Of a stretch of DNA of 64,000 nucleotides, positions 27,763 to 36,718 are shown in pieces. The stretch is from Niastella koreensis GR20-10 (GTDB lineage Bacteria; Bacteroidota; Bacteroidia; Chitinophagales; Chitinophagaceae). Under the pieces are notes generated by a model. That model was not told the origin of the DNA. It did no database searches and worked only from the letters and a program-made list of their open reading frames with translations. Within the stretch, counting starts at the first letter, position 1; every line of letters starts with the position of its first letter. The stretch is from the NCBI RefSeq assembly GCF_000246855.1, contig NC_016609.1:186001-250000 (forward strand), in the 5' to 3' direction. Both the position numbers and the translations under genes were made by a program.

Positions 27763-30700
27763 ATGAGAAAAATGCTATCACTGCTAGCAGTGTTAGTGCT
27801 ATGCACTGCTATGGCCCTGGGGCAAACCAAAACTGTCTCCGGCCAGGTCAAGGATTCAAAGGGAGATCCTATTCCCTTTGCCACTATTAAGATCAAAGGC
27901 ACCACCAATGCCACCGCCGCCGACGCAAACGGCAAATTCTCCATCAACGCTCCCGCCAATGCCACATTTGTTATTTCAGCTGTGGGTTTTGAAGCAACTG
28001 AATTAAAAGCCAGTAGCTCGGGAACACTGTTGATTGCCTTGAACAGTACTGAAACCATGAGTGAAGTGGTTGTTACCGCCCTCGGTATCAAGCGTTCCAA
28101 AAACACCCTGCCATATGCTGCACAAATTGTTGCAGGTGATGATGTTAGCAAGGTGCGCACAGGTAACGCTTTCAGCGCTCTTTCCGGAAAAGTATCTGGT
28201 TTGCAAATTCAGCAGGGTAACGGTTTAGGTTCTTCTACCAACGTGGTGATCCGTGGTATGAAGTCGTTAACCAATAACAACCAGGCCTTATTCGTTGTGG
28301 ATGGTGTACCTGTAGATAACTCAACCAACAACAGAAGCACCCAGCAAACCGGTCGTGGCGGTTATGATTATGGTAACGCAGCCGCTGACATCAACCCCGA
28401 TGATATTGAAAATATCAACGTGTTGAAAGGTGCTGCCGCCACCGCTTTATATGGTTCAAGAGCCGCCAATGGGGTGATCATGATCACCACCAAAAAGGCC
28501 AGAAAAGGCCTGGGCGTTACAGTAAACTCCGGTATAACTGTAAGCCGCATCGACAAAAAAACATATCCTGAATACCAGAAGGAATATGGCGCCGGTTATT
28601 CTGATCCCTATCAAAAAGACGGGTTCTATTATTTTGATGTAAACGGCGATGGGGTTAAAGATTATGTAGTGCCTACTTCACAGGATGCCTCATATGGTGT
28701 AAAGTTCGACCCCAATTTAATGGTTTATCATTGGGATGCATTTGACCCTGCTTCACCATACTTCCATACTGCCCGCCCATGGGTAGCAGCTAAAAACGAT
28801 CCTTCTACATTTTATCAAACCGGCATCTCGAACAATAATAACGTAATGTTCGATGCAGCTTCAGACAAAGGAAGCTTTAAATTAGGTTATACAAGAAATG
28901 AAGACCGTGGCGTAATGCCCAACAGTAAGTTGATAAAAAATATTCTCAACTTCAGCGGTTCTTATGCTCTTACCTCAAAACTGACTGCCAACGCCTCAGT
29001 AAGCTATTCTAAAACCGATGGCCGCGGCCGTTATGGTACCGGTTACAGTGGCCGGAATGTAAACCAGAACTTCCGCCAGTGGTATCAGACCAACGTGGAT
29101 ATCAAAGAGCAAAAAGAAGCTTATTTCAGAAATTATAAGAACATCACCTGGAACTGGAGCGATCCTTCTTCTCCTACCGGTCTGTATCCGATCTATACTG
29201 ATAACTATTACTGGACCGTATACGAGAACTACGAGACCGACACCCGCTCACGTATTTTCGGTTATACTTCATTGGACTGGAAAGCAACCGACTGGTTAAG
29301 CTTCCTGGGCCGTGTTACTTTGGATAATTACAGCGAGTTACAGGAAGAGCGTGTGGCTGTAGGAAGTAATGCAACGCCTTCTTACACCCGTTTTGACCAT
29401 ACCTTCATTGAGAAGAACTATGATCTGATGGCGAATGTTGATAAGAACATCACGCCGGATCTTAACTTCAAAGGTTTGTTGGGTACTAACATCCGCCGTA
29501 CAACCGACAATTCTATCCTGTCTACCACATCTGGTGGATTGGTAGTGCCCGGTTTGTACTCCATCGCCAATTCAAAAGGCGCCATCCCTGGCCCAACTGA
29601 ATTGTATCAGCCTATTGCTGTAGATGGTTATTATGGTGGCGTTACTTTAAGCTACCAGGATTACCTGACGTTAGATGGAAGCTTCCGTCGCGACAGATTT
29701 TCTACTTTGCCCAAAGATAACAATGCATTTAACTATTATGCGGTTTCAGGAAGCTGGGTGTTTTCAAAACATCTGTCTACACTGCCCTGGTTGACTTCAG
29801 GTAAATTACGGTTAAACTACGCTACCGTTGGTAATGGTGCGCCCTACGGTGCCATTAAAGATGTTTATGACAAACCCGATCCGTTCGGAAGCATTATTTT
29901 GTTTTCTTTGCCTGATAGAAAGAACAACAGAAACTTAAGACCAGAAAGAACAAACAGTAAAGAAGCTGGTTTGGAAATGTCTTTCTTTAAAGGCCGTTTG
30001 GGCTTTGATGCGACATACTATCTTACGCATTCAATTGATCAAACTATTCCTGTTGCTGTTTCAGCTGCTACCGGTTATACTGCCAAGTTTGTGAACGCTG
30101 GTGACATTGAAAACAAAGGGATCGAGTTATCAGTATATGGTACACCGGTTAAAACAAAAGATTTCTCCTGGACTGTTAACCTGAACTTTACACGCAACCG
30201 CAATAAGGTTGTTAAATTGTACAGCGACAGTAAAAACCTGCAATTGGGATCGTTCCAGGCCAGTCTTAGTGTGAATGCAACCCTGGGTCAGCCTTATGGA
30301 ACCATCCAGAGCAAGGACTTTGTTTACCTGGATGGAAAGAAAGTTGTTGGCGATGATGGATACTATAAAGTTACCAGCACAACAACGAATGTGATAGGAA
30401 ATGTTAACCCCGATTGGATCGGTGGTATTTATAACACTTTCAAATACAAAAACCTTTCATTCGGCTTTTTAGTAGATGTTCGCCAGGGCGGTAATGTATG
30501 GTCGCTCGACCAGTTCTATGCACAAGGTACCGGCGTATACCAATCATCTGTAGGGTTGAACGATCTGGGTAAACCAGTAAGAAACACCCTGGCAGACGGT
30601 GGTGGTGTGATCTTCGACGGGGTAACTGCCGATGGTAAAGCAAACACCAAACGCGTAGTGGTAGATGCCAATTCACCACAAATACCTCAGGCTGCTTATT

Positions 30701-30954
30701 CCTACGATGCCAGCTATGTTAAATTAAGAGAAGCCAATCTTACCTATTCATTGCCAATGAACATCGTATCAAAATTGAAAGCTTTTAAAGGAATCGATGT
30801 ATCAGTATTTGGTAGAAACTTATGGATCATCCACAAGAACCTGCCTTATGCAGATCCTGAAGATAACCTGTCTGCAGGTAATATTCAGGGTATTCAAAGT
30901 GGCGCTTATCCCACTACCCGCTCTATTGGTATGAACGTAAGATTGAAATTCTAA
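27763..30954 (+). CDS. SusC/RagA-family TonB-linked outer-membrane receptor (paralogue 2)
   Basis: 1063 residues with the same layout as paralogue 1: signal peptide ending AMALGQ, regulatory-like domain (VSGQVKDSKGDPIPFATI), plug with LQIQQGNGLG, VVIRGMKSL, ALFVVDGVP and INVLKGAAATALYGSRAANGVIMITTKK, then a barrel ending in SIGMNVRLKF. The first 30 codons are near identical to paralogue 1 at DNA level in places, while the barrel diverges, pointing to duplication followed by specialisation for another ligand. The SusD gene follows within 13 bp. A 14-base palindrome lies at 27779-27792 in the signal-peptide codons. No degradative enzymes flank it. Confidence 0.95.
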   Translation: MRKMLSLLAVLVLCTAMALGQTKTVSGQVKDSKGDPIPFATIKIKGTTNATAADANGKFSINAPANATFVISAVGFEATELKASSSGTLLIALNSTETMSEVVVTALGIKRSKNTLPYAAQIVAGDDVSKVRTGNAFSALSGKVSGLQIQQGNGLGSSTNVVIRGMKSLTNNNQALFVVDGVPVDNSTNNRSTQQTGRGGYDYGNAAADINPDDIENINVLKGAAATALYGSRAANGVIMITTKKARKGLGVTVNSGITVSRIDKKTYPEYQKEYGAGYSDPYQKDGFYYFDVNGDGVKDYVVPTSQDASYGVKFDPNLMVYHWDAFDPASPYFHTARPWVAAKNDPSTFYQTGISNNNNVMFDAASDKGSFKLGYTRNEDRGVMPNSKLIKNILNFSGSYALTSKLTANASVSYSKTDGRGRYGTGYSGRNVNQNFRQWYQTNVDIKEQKEAYFRNYKNITWNWSDPSSPTGLYPIYTDNYYWTVYENYETDTRSRIFGYTSLDWKATDWLSFLGRVTLDNYSELQEERVAVGSNATPSYTRFDHTFIEKNYDLMANVDKNITPDLNFKGLLGTNIRRTTDNSILSTTSGGLVVPGLYSIANSKGAIPGPTELYQPIAVDGYYGGVTLSYQDYLTLDGSFRRDRFSTLPKDNNAFNYYAVSGSWVFSKHLSTLPWLTSGKLRLNYATVGNGAPYGAIKDVYDKPDPFGSIILFSLPDRKNNRNLRPERTNSKEAGLEMSFFKGRLGFDATYYLTHSIDQTIPVAVSAATGYTAKFVNAGDIENKGIELSVYGTPVKTKDFSWTVNLNFTRNRNKVVKLYSDSKNLQLGSFQASLSVNATLGQPYGTIQSKDFVYLDGKKVVGDDGYYKVTSTTTNVIGNVNPDWIGGIYNTFKYKNLSFGFLVDVRQGGNVWSLDQFYAQGTGVYQSSVGLNDLGKPVRNTLADGGGVIFDGVTADGKANTKRVVVDANSPQIPQAAYSYDASYVKLREANLTYSLPMNIVSKLKAFKGIDVSVFGRNLWIIHKNLPYADPEDNLSAGNIQGIQSGAYPTTRSIGMNVRLKF
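27779..27792 (+). promoter_or_regulatory. Palindrome in first codons of SusC paralogue 2
   Basis: CACTGCTAGCAGTG is a perfect 14-base palindrome about 17-30 bases into the gene, at nearly the same place as the hairpin in paralogue 1 although the bases differ. Confidence 0.3.
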
Positions 30955-30967
30955 AAAATTGAAAAAC

Positions 30968-32428
30968 ATGAGAAAGCTCCTTTATATAGCACTGCCGGTT
31001 GTACTGTTAGCGGCATGTACTAAAGATATTTCACGTTTTAATGAAGAAACAAAAAAGCCGTCAACGGTTCCTGGCGCTATGCTATACTCGAATGCGGTTA
31101 AAACTATTTCCGATGGCTTGCAAAATGCCAGCGTAAATATCAACGTATTCAGGTTTACCGTTAAACATTGGGCCATGGCGGTTTACCAGGACGAAGCGCA
31201 ATACGATTTTACCACGCGCAATATTCCCCAGGCCTGGTGGACAAGAATGTACCGTGATGCATTAAACGATCTGAAGGAAGCAAGCAGGATCATTAGTGCT
31301 GATCCAACGCTTGATCCCGGAATAAAACAAAACCAGCTGGCTATTATTGATGTGATGCAGGTGTATGCCTATGGCATTCTGGTAAATTCATTCGGGAATA
31401 TTCCTTATACGGATGCCCTGAATTCCGACAATCTTTTCCCGGTATATGATGATGCAAAAACCGTATACGCCGATTTAATGAAACGTTTGGCTGATGACAT
31501 TGGTAAAATGAATACGGCCAGTTTGGGTTTTGACGCAAGTAATGACATCATTTTTGGTGATGGAAGTGCCAGCACAAAAACCGGTGCTGCAGGTACTGTT
31601 GCCAAATACATCAAATTTGCGGCTACGGTTCAAATGAAAATGGGGATGATCCTGGCTGACGTGGATAATACAGCGGCCAAAACAGCCGTGGAAGCTGCCG
31701 ATCCCAAAGCTATATCCGCAGCAACAGACAATGCGTTGTTCACCTATCTGCCTAACAGCCCAAGTTACAGTACATTGTATTCTGATATTGTAGTTGGTAA
31801 ACGTTCCGATTACGTAGCAGCCAAGGACCTGATGGACCCATTGATAGCGATGAGCGATCCCCGTAAGTCGTTATTTTTTGGTACCAACAATAACGGCGAT
31901 TATGTAGGTGGAATAGTTGGAAAGGTGAATACCTTTTCTGATGTTTCAAAACCTGCAGCAAACGTATATGCGGCTACTGCCCCTTATATCTTTGCCGATT
32001 ATGTTGAAACAGAATTCTTGCGTGCCGAAGCCAAGGAAAGAGGCTATAATGTAACCGGTACTGCCGAGCAACATTATAACAATGCCATTACGGCTTCCAT
32101 CCTGTACTGGGGTGGATCGGCTGCAGATGCCGCTACTTACCTGGCCCGGCCGGATGTGGCTTACACAACCGCAACAGGTAACTATAAACAAAAGATCGGT
32201 TTCCAGAAATGGATCGCTTTGTATGGCCGTCCGTTCGATGGCTGGGTTGAATTGCGCAGACTGGATTATCCCCAGCTGCCACTGGCTGTAAATGCCAAAA
32301 CTAAATTCCCCAACCGGTTCACTTATCCTTCTAATGAGCAAACGCTGAATGGTACTAATTATACCACTGCTGCAGCTGCAATAGGTGGCGATTTACCGGA
32401 AACCAAATTGTTCTGGGATAAATTCTAA
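30968..32428 (+). CDS. SusD/RagB-family lipoprotein (SusD_2 type)
   Basis: I use ATG 30968 (MRKLLYIALPVVLLAACTKD) rather than the TTG at 30959, since it begins the lipoprotein signal directly; the lipobox is LLAAC. The roughly 486-residue protein has the SusD_2 features: KHWAMAVYQDEAQYDF, ILVNSFGNIPYTDALN, VETEFLRAEAKERGYNV and near the C-terminus GRPFDGWVELRRLDYPQLP and LPETKLFWDKF. It pairs with the SusC encoded 13 bp upstream. The operon ends in a terminator at 32457. Confidence 0.93.
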   Translation: MRKLLYIALPVVLLAACTKDISRFNEETKKPSTVPGAMLYSNAVKTISDGLQNASVNINVFRFTVKHWAMAVYQDEAQYDFTTRNIPQAWWTRMYRDALNDLKEASRIISADPTLDPGIKQNQLAIIDVMQVYAYGILVNSFGNIPYTDALNSDNLFPVYDDAKTVYADLMKRLADDIGKMNTASLGFDASNDIIFGDGSASTKTGAAGTVAKYIKFAATVQMKMGMILADVDNTAAKTAVEAADPKAISAATDNALFTYLPNSPSYSTLYSDIVVGKRSDYVAAKDLMDPLIAMSDPRKSLFFGTNNNGDYVGGIVGKVNTFSDVSKPAANVYAATAPYIFADYVETEFLRAEAKERGYNVTGTAEQHYNNAITASILYWGGSAADAATYLARPDVAYTTATGNYKQKIGFQKWIALYGRPFDGWVELRRLDYPQLPLAVNAKTKFPNRFTYPSNEQTLNGTNYTTAAAAIGGDLPETKLFWDKF

Positions 32429-32456
32429 TAGAAGATCATCGTTCATAAAAAAAAGC

Positions 32457-32485
32457 AGCCCTGACCGAAGCGTCAGGGCTTTTTT
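32457..32485 (+). terminator. Terminator of SusCD operon 2
   Basis: A 9-bp stem (AGCCCTGAC 32457-32465 with GTCAGGGCT 32472-32480) with A-run before and T-run after. Confidence 0.9.
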
Positions 32486-32516
32486 AATTTTGTTTCCCCC
32501 TTAGCGCCCGGTTTCT

Positions 32517-32524
32517 TATTTTTG
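32517..32524 (+). promoter_or_regulatory. -7 element of the DUF3467 gene
   Basis: TATTTTTG matches TAnnTTTG exactly. Transcription would begin near 32528, so the upstream TTG at 32522 cannot be the start and ATG 32540 or 32543 is favoured. Confidence 0.5.
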
Positions 32525-32539
32525 AGTCTTAAACTTTTT

Positions 32540-32857
32540 ATGATGGAAGATCAAAACCAGCAGCAAAATCAGCTTAATATCGAAATTTCAGAAGAAGTAG
32601 CAGAAGGGGAGTATGCCAATCTTGCCATCATTACCCATTCCCACGCCGAGTTTGTAATCGATTTTGTGAATGTGATGCCTGGTACGCCTAAAAGCAAGGT
32701 AAAATCACGTATTATATTAACCCCTCAGCACGCCAAACGCTTCATGAAAGCTTTAACGGAAAACATCCAGCGTTTTGAGGCCGCCAATGGAAAGATCCAG
32801 GACCTGGAAGACGTACAGATTCCCATGAATTTCGGAGGCCCTACAGCGCAAGCTTAA
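32540..32857 (+). CDS. DUF3467 domain protein
   Basis: A small cytoplasmic protein of 105 residues (MMEDQNQQQNQLNIEIS); the second ATG at 32543 is equally possible. The body is the DUF3467 domain: GEYANLAIITHSHAEFVIDFVNVMPG, KSRIILTPQHAKRFMKALTENIQRFE. The family is widespread in Bacteroidota and other phyla with no established function; its fold and conservation suggest a binding or assembly role. It lies alone between a terminator and the convergent radC gene. A Gln/Asn-rich N-terminal tail is typical. Confidence 0.87.
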   Translation: MMEDQNQQQNQLNIEISEEVAEGEYANLAIITHSHAEFVIDFVNVMPGTPKSKVKSRIILTPQHAKRFMKALTENIQRFEAANGKIQDLEDVQIPMNFGGPTAQA

Positions 32858-32887
32858 TTCAATTGGCAATTGCTTATTGTCTATTGA

Positions 32888-33580
32888 TTATAACATGCCT
32901 GCGTCTGCAAAGCTGAAATAGCCGTTTTCGCTCACTATAATATGGTCGTAGAGGGAAATATCGAATAATTTGGCGGCATCCCTCAGTTTTTTAGTAAGGT
33001 CCTGATCGGCCTTGCTGGGCTGTAAACTGCCCGAAGGGTGGTTATGGCAAAGGATCAGGCTAACCGCTTCTTCCAGTACCGCCCTTTTTAAGATCACCCG
33101 GGGATCGGCCACGGTTCCTGTAATACCTCCCTGGCTTATTATTTCAAAATGATTTATCCGGTTGCCCTGGTTCAAATAGGCCACGGCAAACACCTCATTG
33201 GGCAGGTCGCGCAGGAGGGCCTGCAGGTAGTTGGCGATGTCGCGGCTGCTCTTTACATATGGTTTTTCCAGTACCAGGGAGGCCTGCCGGCGGCGGCCCA
33301 GCTCCAGGGCGGCAACGATGGTAATGGCCTTTACTTTACCTACTCCTTTGATACTCATCATTTCCTGTATGGTAATTTTACCTAGTTCATTTAGGTTGTT
33401 CTTGCCCAGTCGAAGAACCTCTTTTGCCAGTTCAACGGCATTCTTTTGGCGATGACCGTTTCCGATGAGGATGGCAAGCAGTTCCGAGTCGCTCAACGTG
33501 GCTGGATTTTTCCCTAGCAGCTTTTCCCGGGGGCGGTCGTCTTTAGCCCATTCTTTTATTGTAAATTTAGATTCTTGCAT
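32888..33580 (-). CDS. radC: RadC-family JAB1/MPN-domain protein
   Basis: 230 residues, full length. The N-terminal part has a UPF0758 helix-hairpin-helix region (TIQEMMSIKGVGKVKAITIVAALELGRR). The C-terminal JAMM metalloprotease-like domain has the metal-binding pattern in LILCHNHPSGSLQPSKADQDLTKKL (HxH plus Asp) and an upstream Glu in FEIISQGG. The old link to RecA-dependent repair was withdrawn for E. coli RadC, so the real role is unknown; family members occur both as housekeeping and as mobile-element genes. This copy is chromosomal beside prs/rplY/pth. A 9-bp inverted repeat (33594-33602 / 33637-33645) lies just upstream, and AATTTTTG sits four bases before the ATG. Confidence 0.93.
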   Translation of the reverse strand: MQESKFTIKEWAKDDRPREKLLGKNPATLSDSELLAILIGNGHRQKNAVELAKEVLRLGKNNLNELGKITIQEMMSIKGVGKVKAITIVAALELGRRRQASLVLEKPYVKSSRDIANYLQALLRDLPNEVFAVAYLNQGNRINHFEIISQGGITGTVADPRVILKRAVLEEAVSLILCHNHPSGSLQPSKADQDLTKKLRDAAKLFDISLYDHIIVSENGYFSFADAGML

Positions 33581-33593
33581 AGTTCAAAAATTT

Positions 33594-33645
33594 CTAGTAC
33601 TTTTCGGACAAATACTATAACCACAAAATGTGCGTTAAGTACTAG
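33594..33645. repeat. Spaced inverted repeat upstream of radC
   Basis: CTAGTACTT (33594-33602) and AAGTACTAG (33637-33645) are perfect reverse complements 34 bases apart, between radC and the divergent small gene. A possible operator pair or DNA-loop site. Confidence 0.4.
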
Positions 33646-33705
33646 TATCGTGCACTATTTAATATAGAAATCCAAATCTTTTGTAAATACTTAATCTATA
33701 TCCCC

Positions 33706-33924
33706 ATGAACAGAAAGACTACTTTAGCCGCTATTGGAGGTTATCAACCTTTTCTTTTTTGCATAGGCATGTATTTTGTCGCCCTTTTCTTCTCCATTTT
33801 TATTTGTTCAGCCATTTTTTATGCTTTCTATCCCAAAAAGATCGCCAAAGAAGAGGGATCGAACCATAGAACCACGGCTATGACACCGGGCAATTCAAAT
33901 ATTTTGCTGACAGTAACCAAGTAA
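33706..33924 (+). CDS. Small hypothetical membrane protein
   Basis: 72 residues with one long hydrophobic stretch (FLFCIGMYFVALFFSIFICSAIFYAFY, about 16-42) and a basic then polar tail. The N-terminus is short and positively charged, so a single-pass inner-membrane protein or an uncleaved signal anchor is likely. I do not recognise the family. The ATG has an A-rich upstream region, and the gene occupies an otherwise empty divergent spacer, which modestly supports it being real. No function can be proposed. Confidence 0.45.
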   Translation: MNRKTTLAAIGGYQPFLFCIGMYFVALFFSIFICSAIFYAFYPKKIAKEEGSNHRTTAMTPGNSNILLTVTK

Positions 33925-34065
33925 GCGCATCATTTGGGGATGCACCGATTAATCAGTTTCCATTGAGTTCCTATTTAATTATCAGGGTGAAATAAATTTT
34001 TTGTCCATAGGTTGTCGGGCAAATCCCACGCTACTCGTTATCTTCGCCGCACATTTTATCGCGGT

Positions 34066-35016
34066 ATGCAAATGTCAAGCAAGATCTTTTCAGGCACAGG
34101 GTCACAATACCTGGCCGAGAAAATAGCCCAAAAGTTCGGGGCCTCCCTAGGAAAAATAACCATCTCAAAGTTCAGTGATGGGGAAATTCAGCCTGTATTT
34201 CAGGAAAGCATCCGGGGTGACATGGTATTTTTGGTGCAAAGCACCTTTGCCCCGGCGGAAAATTTACTGGAATTATTATTAATGATCGATGCCGCCCGGC
34301 GGGCTTCGGCCTATAAAGTGGTGGCTGTAATCCCATATTATGGCTACGCGCGGCAGGACCGGAAGGACAAGCCCCGCGTGGCCATCGGTTCTAAACTGGT
34401 TGCCAACATGTTAGTGGCTGCCGGCGCCGACCGGGTGATTACCATGGACCTCCATGCCCCCCAGATCCAGGGATATTTCGACATTCCCGTTGACCATCTC
34501 GACAGTTCTGCCATTTTTATTCCATATATCCAACAACTTCAGTTGGAAAACCTTACCTTTGCGGCCCCCGATGTGGGAAGTGCCAATCGTATTCGTGAAA
34601 TAGCCTCTTACTTTAATGCAGAGATGGTAATATGCGATAAGCACCGTAAACGGGCCAATGAAATTGCCAGCATGGTGGTGATTGGCGACGTTACCGACCG
34701 GGATGTGGTGTTGATAGATGACATCTGTGATACAGGTGGTACGCTGGCAAAAGCAGCCGGTTTGTTGAAGGAAAAAGGCGCCCGCAGCGTTCGTGCATTG
34801 TGTACGCATCCTGTTTTAAGCGGAAATGCATACTCAAATTTAGAGAACAGTGTGTTGGAAGAAATAGTGGTATGCGATACCATTCCGATGAAACAGAAGC
34901 TTTCTAAAATTAAGATCATAAGTGTTGCCGAACTGTTTGCTGTAGCTATTCGCAATGCATATGAGAACAGAAGTATCACGGGGCTCTTTATTCATAGCCA
35001 AAGAAGAAACAGCTAA
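34066..35016 (+). CDS. prs: Ribose-phosphate pyrophosphokinase
   Basis: Makes PRPP from ribose-5-phosphate and ATP, feeding purine, pyrimidine, histidine and NAD synthesis. I use ATG 34066 (MQMSSKIFSGTGSQYLAEKI); ATG 34072 is also possible. A TTG at 34012 is rejected because a -7-like TATCTTCG (34039-34046) lies after it. Motifs: SKFSDGEIQPVFQESIRGDMVF; the catalytic flexible-loop segment YGYARQDRKDK; MDLHAPQIQGYF; and the PRPP-binding VVLIDDICDTGGTL. 316 residues, normal length. The next gene rplY starts 30 bp on, so the two are co-transcribed, a common arrangement. Confidence 0.97.
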   Translation: MQMSSKIFSGTGSQYLAEKIAQKFGASLGKITISKFSDGEIQPVFQESIRGDMVFLVQSTFAPAENLLELLLMIDAARRASAYKVVAVIPYYGYARQDRKDKPRVAIGSKLVANMLVAAGADRVITMDLHAPQIQGYFDIPVDHLDSSAIFIPYIQQLQLENLTFAAPDVGSANRIREIASYFNAEMVICDKHRKRANEIASMVVIGDVTDRDVVLIDDICDTGGTLAKAAGLLKEKGARSVRALCTHPVLSGNAYSNLENSVLEEIVVCDTIPMKQKLSKIKIISVAELFAVAIRNAYENRSITGLFIHSQRRNS

Positions 35017-35045
35017 AAGAAGGAATTTTTAAACAAACATAAACA

Positions 35046-35696
35046 ATGAAAACAATTACAATCGAAGGACAACTGAGGACCGAAATCGGGAAAAAAGCCA
35101 CCCGACAACTTCGCTCTCAGGGAATGGTGCCTGGTGTAATTTACGGCGGTACACAGGAAATTGCTTTCGCAGCACCTGTGCTGGCTTTCAAACCCATCGT
35201 ATATACTCCTGATTTCCAGTTAGCTGAAATTAAAGTAGATGGAAAAAGCTACAAATGTATCATGAAGGACCTGCAGTTTGACAAGGTTTCAGACCAACTG
35301 TCACACGTAGACTTTCTGGAACTGGTACAGGACAGACCGGTAATTGCTACCATTCCTATTAAATTTACCGGTGCTTCTATAGGGGTAAAAGATGGCGGTC
35401 GCCTTATTACAAAGGTGAAATCATTAAAGATTAAATCACTTCCTCAGCACCTGAAGGAGAACATTGAGGTGGATATTACCAATCTGGAATTGAATGGTAA
35501 CATTCGTGTTGAAGACGTGAAAGAGCCTAACTACGAAATTCTCAACTCACCGCGTATTCCCATTGCATCAGTTGTAATGACGCGTCAGTTGAAACAGGAA
35601 GAAGCTGCTGCACCTGCTGCCGGAGCTAAAGCACCTGCTGCCGCTGCTGCTAAAGCACCTGCTGCTGCTGCTAAAGCGCCTGCTGCGAAAAAGTAA
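35046..35696 (+). CDS. rplY: 50S ribosomal protein L25 (general stress protein Ctc), long form
   Basis: 216 residues. The N-terminal L25 domain (RTEIGKKATRQLRSQGMVPGVIYGG) binds 5S rRNA. The C-terminal TL5-type beta domain follows (VQDRPVIATIPIKFTGASIGVKDGG, LPQHLKENIEVDITNLELNGNIRVED). The last 30 residues are a low-complexity tail of Ala, Pro and Lys (repeats of KAPAAAA), probably flexible and rRNA-contacting; its length is prone to slippage between strains. It is the second gene of the prs operon, ended by a terminator at 35715. Confidence 0.95.
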   Translation: MKTITIEGQLRTEIGKKATRQLRSQGMVPGVIYGGTQEIAFAAPVLAFKPIVYTPDFQLAEIKVDGKSYKCIMKDLQFDKVSDQLSHVDFLELVQDRPVIATIPIKFTGASIGVKDGGRLITKVKSLKIKSLPQHLKENIEVDITNLELNGNIRVEDVKEPNYEILNSPRIPIASVVMTRQLKQEEAAAPAAGAKAPAAAAAKAPAAAAKAPAAKK

Positions 35697-35714
35697 GTTT
35701 GATAATGTTATTAT

Positions 35715-35740
35715 AAAGCCCGGTTAATACCGGGCTTTTA
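35715..35740 (+). terminator. prs-rplY operon terminator
   Basis: AAAGCCCGG and CCGGGCTTT form a 9-bp stem with a 6-base loop, followed by a short T-rich tail. Confidence 0.82.
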
Positions 35741-35747
35741 AGTCGAA

Positions 35748-35945
35748 ATACAGAGAGGTCAGGTGAGTCATTGAGGAACTGAGAATAGGGACCATTGACT
35801 GATTTGACCTTTTTTACTGAAGCTGACCACCCCCAATTGACGTGCGACTCAATTAACAGGTGACCTAATACTGACCATTTGATCCATTTGCCGGATTGCC
35901 TAATTTGACCTTTGACTTTTAAGACTGTTTGGATCATTTTTGGCC
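35748..35945. repeat. Spacer built from tgacc/ggtca words
   Basis: About 200 bases between the rplY terminator and pth contain many copies of tgacc, ttgacct and ggtca in both orientations. No coding region. It resembles the other word-repeat spacers at 5.5 and 17.6 kb, but with a different word. Confidence 0.45.
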
Positions 35946-35994
35946 TTTTCTGCATATAGCTTACCCCACCACCCATTATTCAACTATTGCCGTT

Positions 35995-36570
35995 ATGAAG
36001 TTCCTGTTGATAGGATTAGGTAATATTGGAGAAGAATATGCGTATACTCGTCACAACATAGGTTTTGATGTAGTGGATGCTTTTGCCCATAAACACGGCG
36101 GCCTTTTTGGGGTAGGAAGGCTGGCACACGTTTGTGATATGAAGTGGAAGGGCAAAAAGTTGACGATAATCAAGCCTACCACGTATATGAACCTGAGTGG
36201 CAAGGCAGTAAAGTACTGGATGGAAAAAGAATCGGTCGCTTTGGAACAATTATTGGTAATAGTAGACGATATTGCATTACCGCTCTCCAGAATCCGCCTC
36301 CGATCTTCGGGTAGTAGTGCTGGTCATAATGGATTGCGGAGCATCGAGGAGACCCTTCTTACCGATAAATACCCCCGATTACGATTTGGTGTCGGTAACA
36401 ATTTCCCCAAAGGAGCGCAGGCTGATTTTGTACTTAGCCGCTGGACGCCCGAGGAATCGCCCTTAGTAAAACGAAAGGTTGAAAAATGTGTGGAGGTGGT
36501 AGAAAATTTTATCACTATTGGCATCGAACGAACTATGAATGAAGCGAATAAATTGGAGTTTACACTATGA
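35995..36570 (+). CDS. pth: Peptidyl-tRNA hydrolase
   Basis: Releases tRNA from prematurely dropped peptidyl-tRNAs. I use ATG 35995 (MKFLLIGLGNIGEEY), the invariant N-terminus; an upstream in-frame TTG at 35929 would add 22 unrelated residues. Catalytic and binding residues are visible: GLGNIG (Asn), TRHNIGFDVVD with the catalytic His, KPTTYMNLSGKAV (Asn), VDDIALPL (Asp) and GSSAGHNGLRSIEETL. 191 residues, normal length. It follows the prs-rplY unit after a terminator, a commonly conserved neighbourhood. Confidence 0.96.
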   Translation: MKFLLIGLGNIGEEYAYTRHNIGFDVVDAFAHKHGGLFGVGRLAHVCDMKWKGKKLTIIKPTTYMNLSGKAVKYWMEKESVALEQLLVIVDDIALPLSRIRLRSSGSSAGHNGLRSIEETLLTDKYPRLRFGVGNNFPKGAQADFVLSRWTPEESPLVKRKVEKCVEVVENFITIGIERTMNEANKLEFTL

Positions 36571-36718
36571 TTTGTTAATTTGAATCTTTATTTTCGCAAT
36601 GCCAATATTTGTGGTGAGTAATATTCTGGTATTCAATATCTCTATGACCACGTACCCCCGGCTTTTCCAGGCGCATGAAACTTGAAAACAATTATCTCAA
36701 TTAAACCCTTTGTTGAGT

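Noticed and set aside
34012-34065. TTG start giving an 18-residue longer Prs
   Set aside because: The extra residues do not match the conserved Prs N-terminus, and a -7-like element lies downstream of that TTG.
35600-35696. Ala/Pro/Lys repeat at the end of rplY as an assembly artefact
   Set aside because: Low-complexity basic tails are common in L25 proteins of this group, and the frame stays open to a normal stop followed by a terminator.
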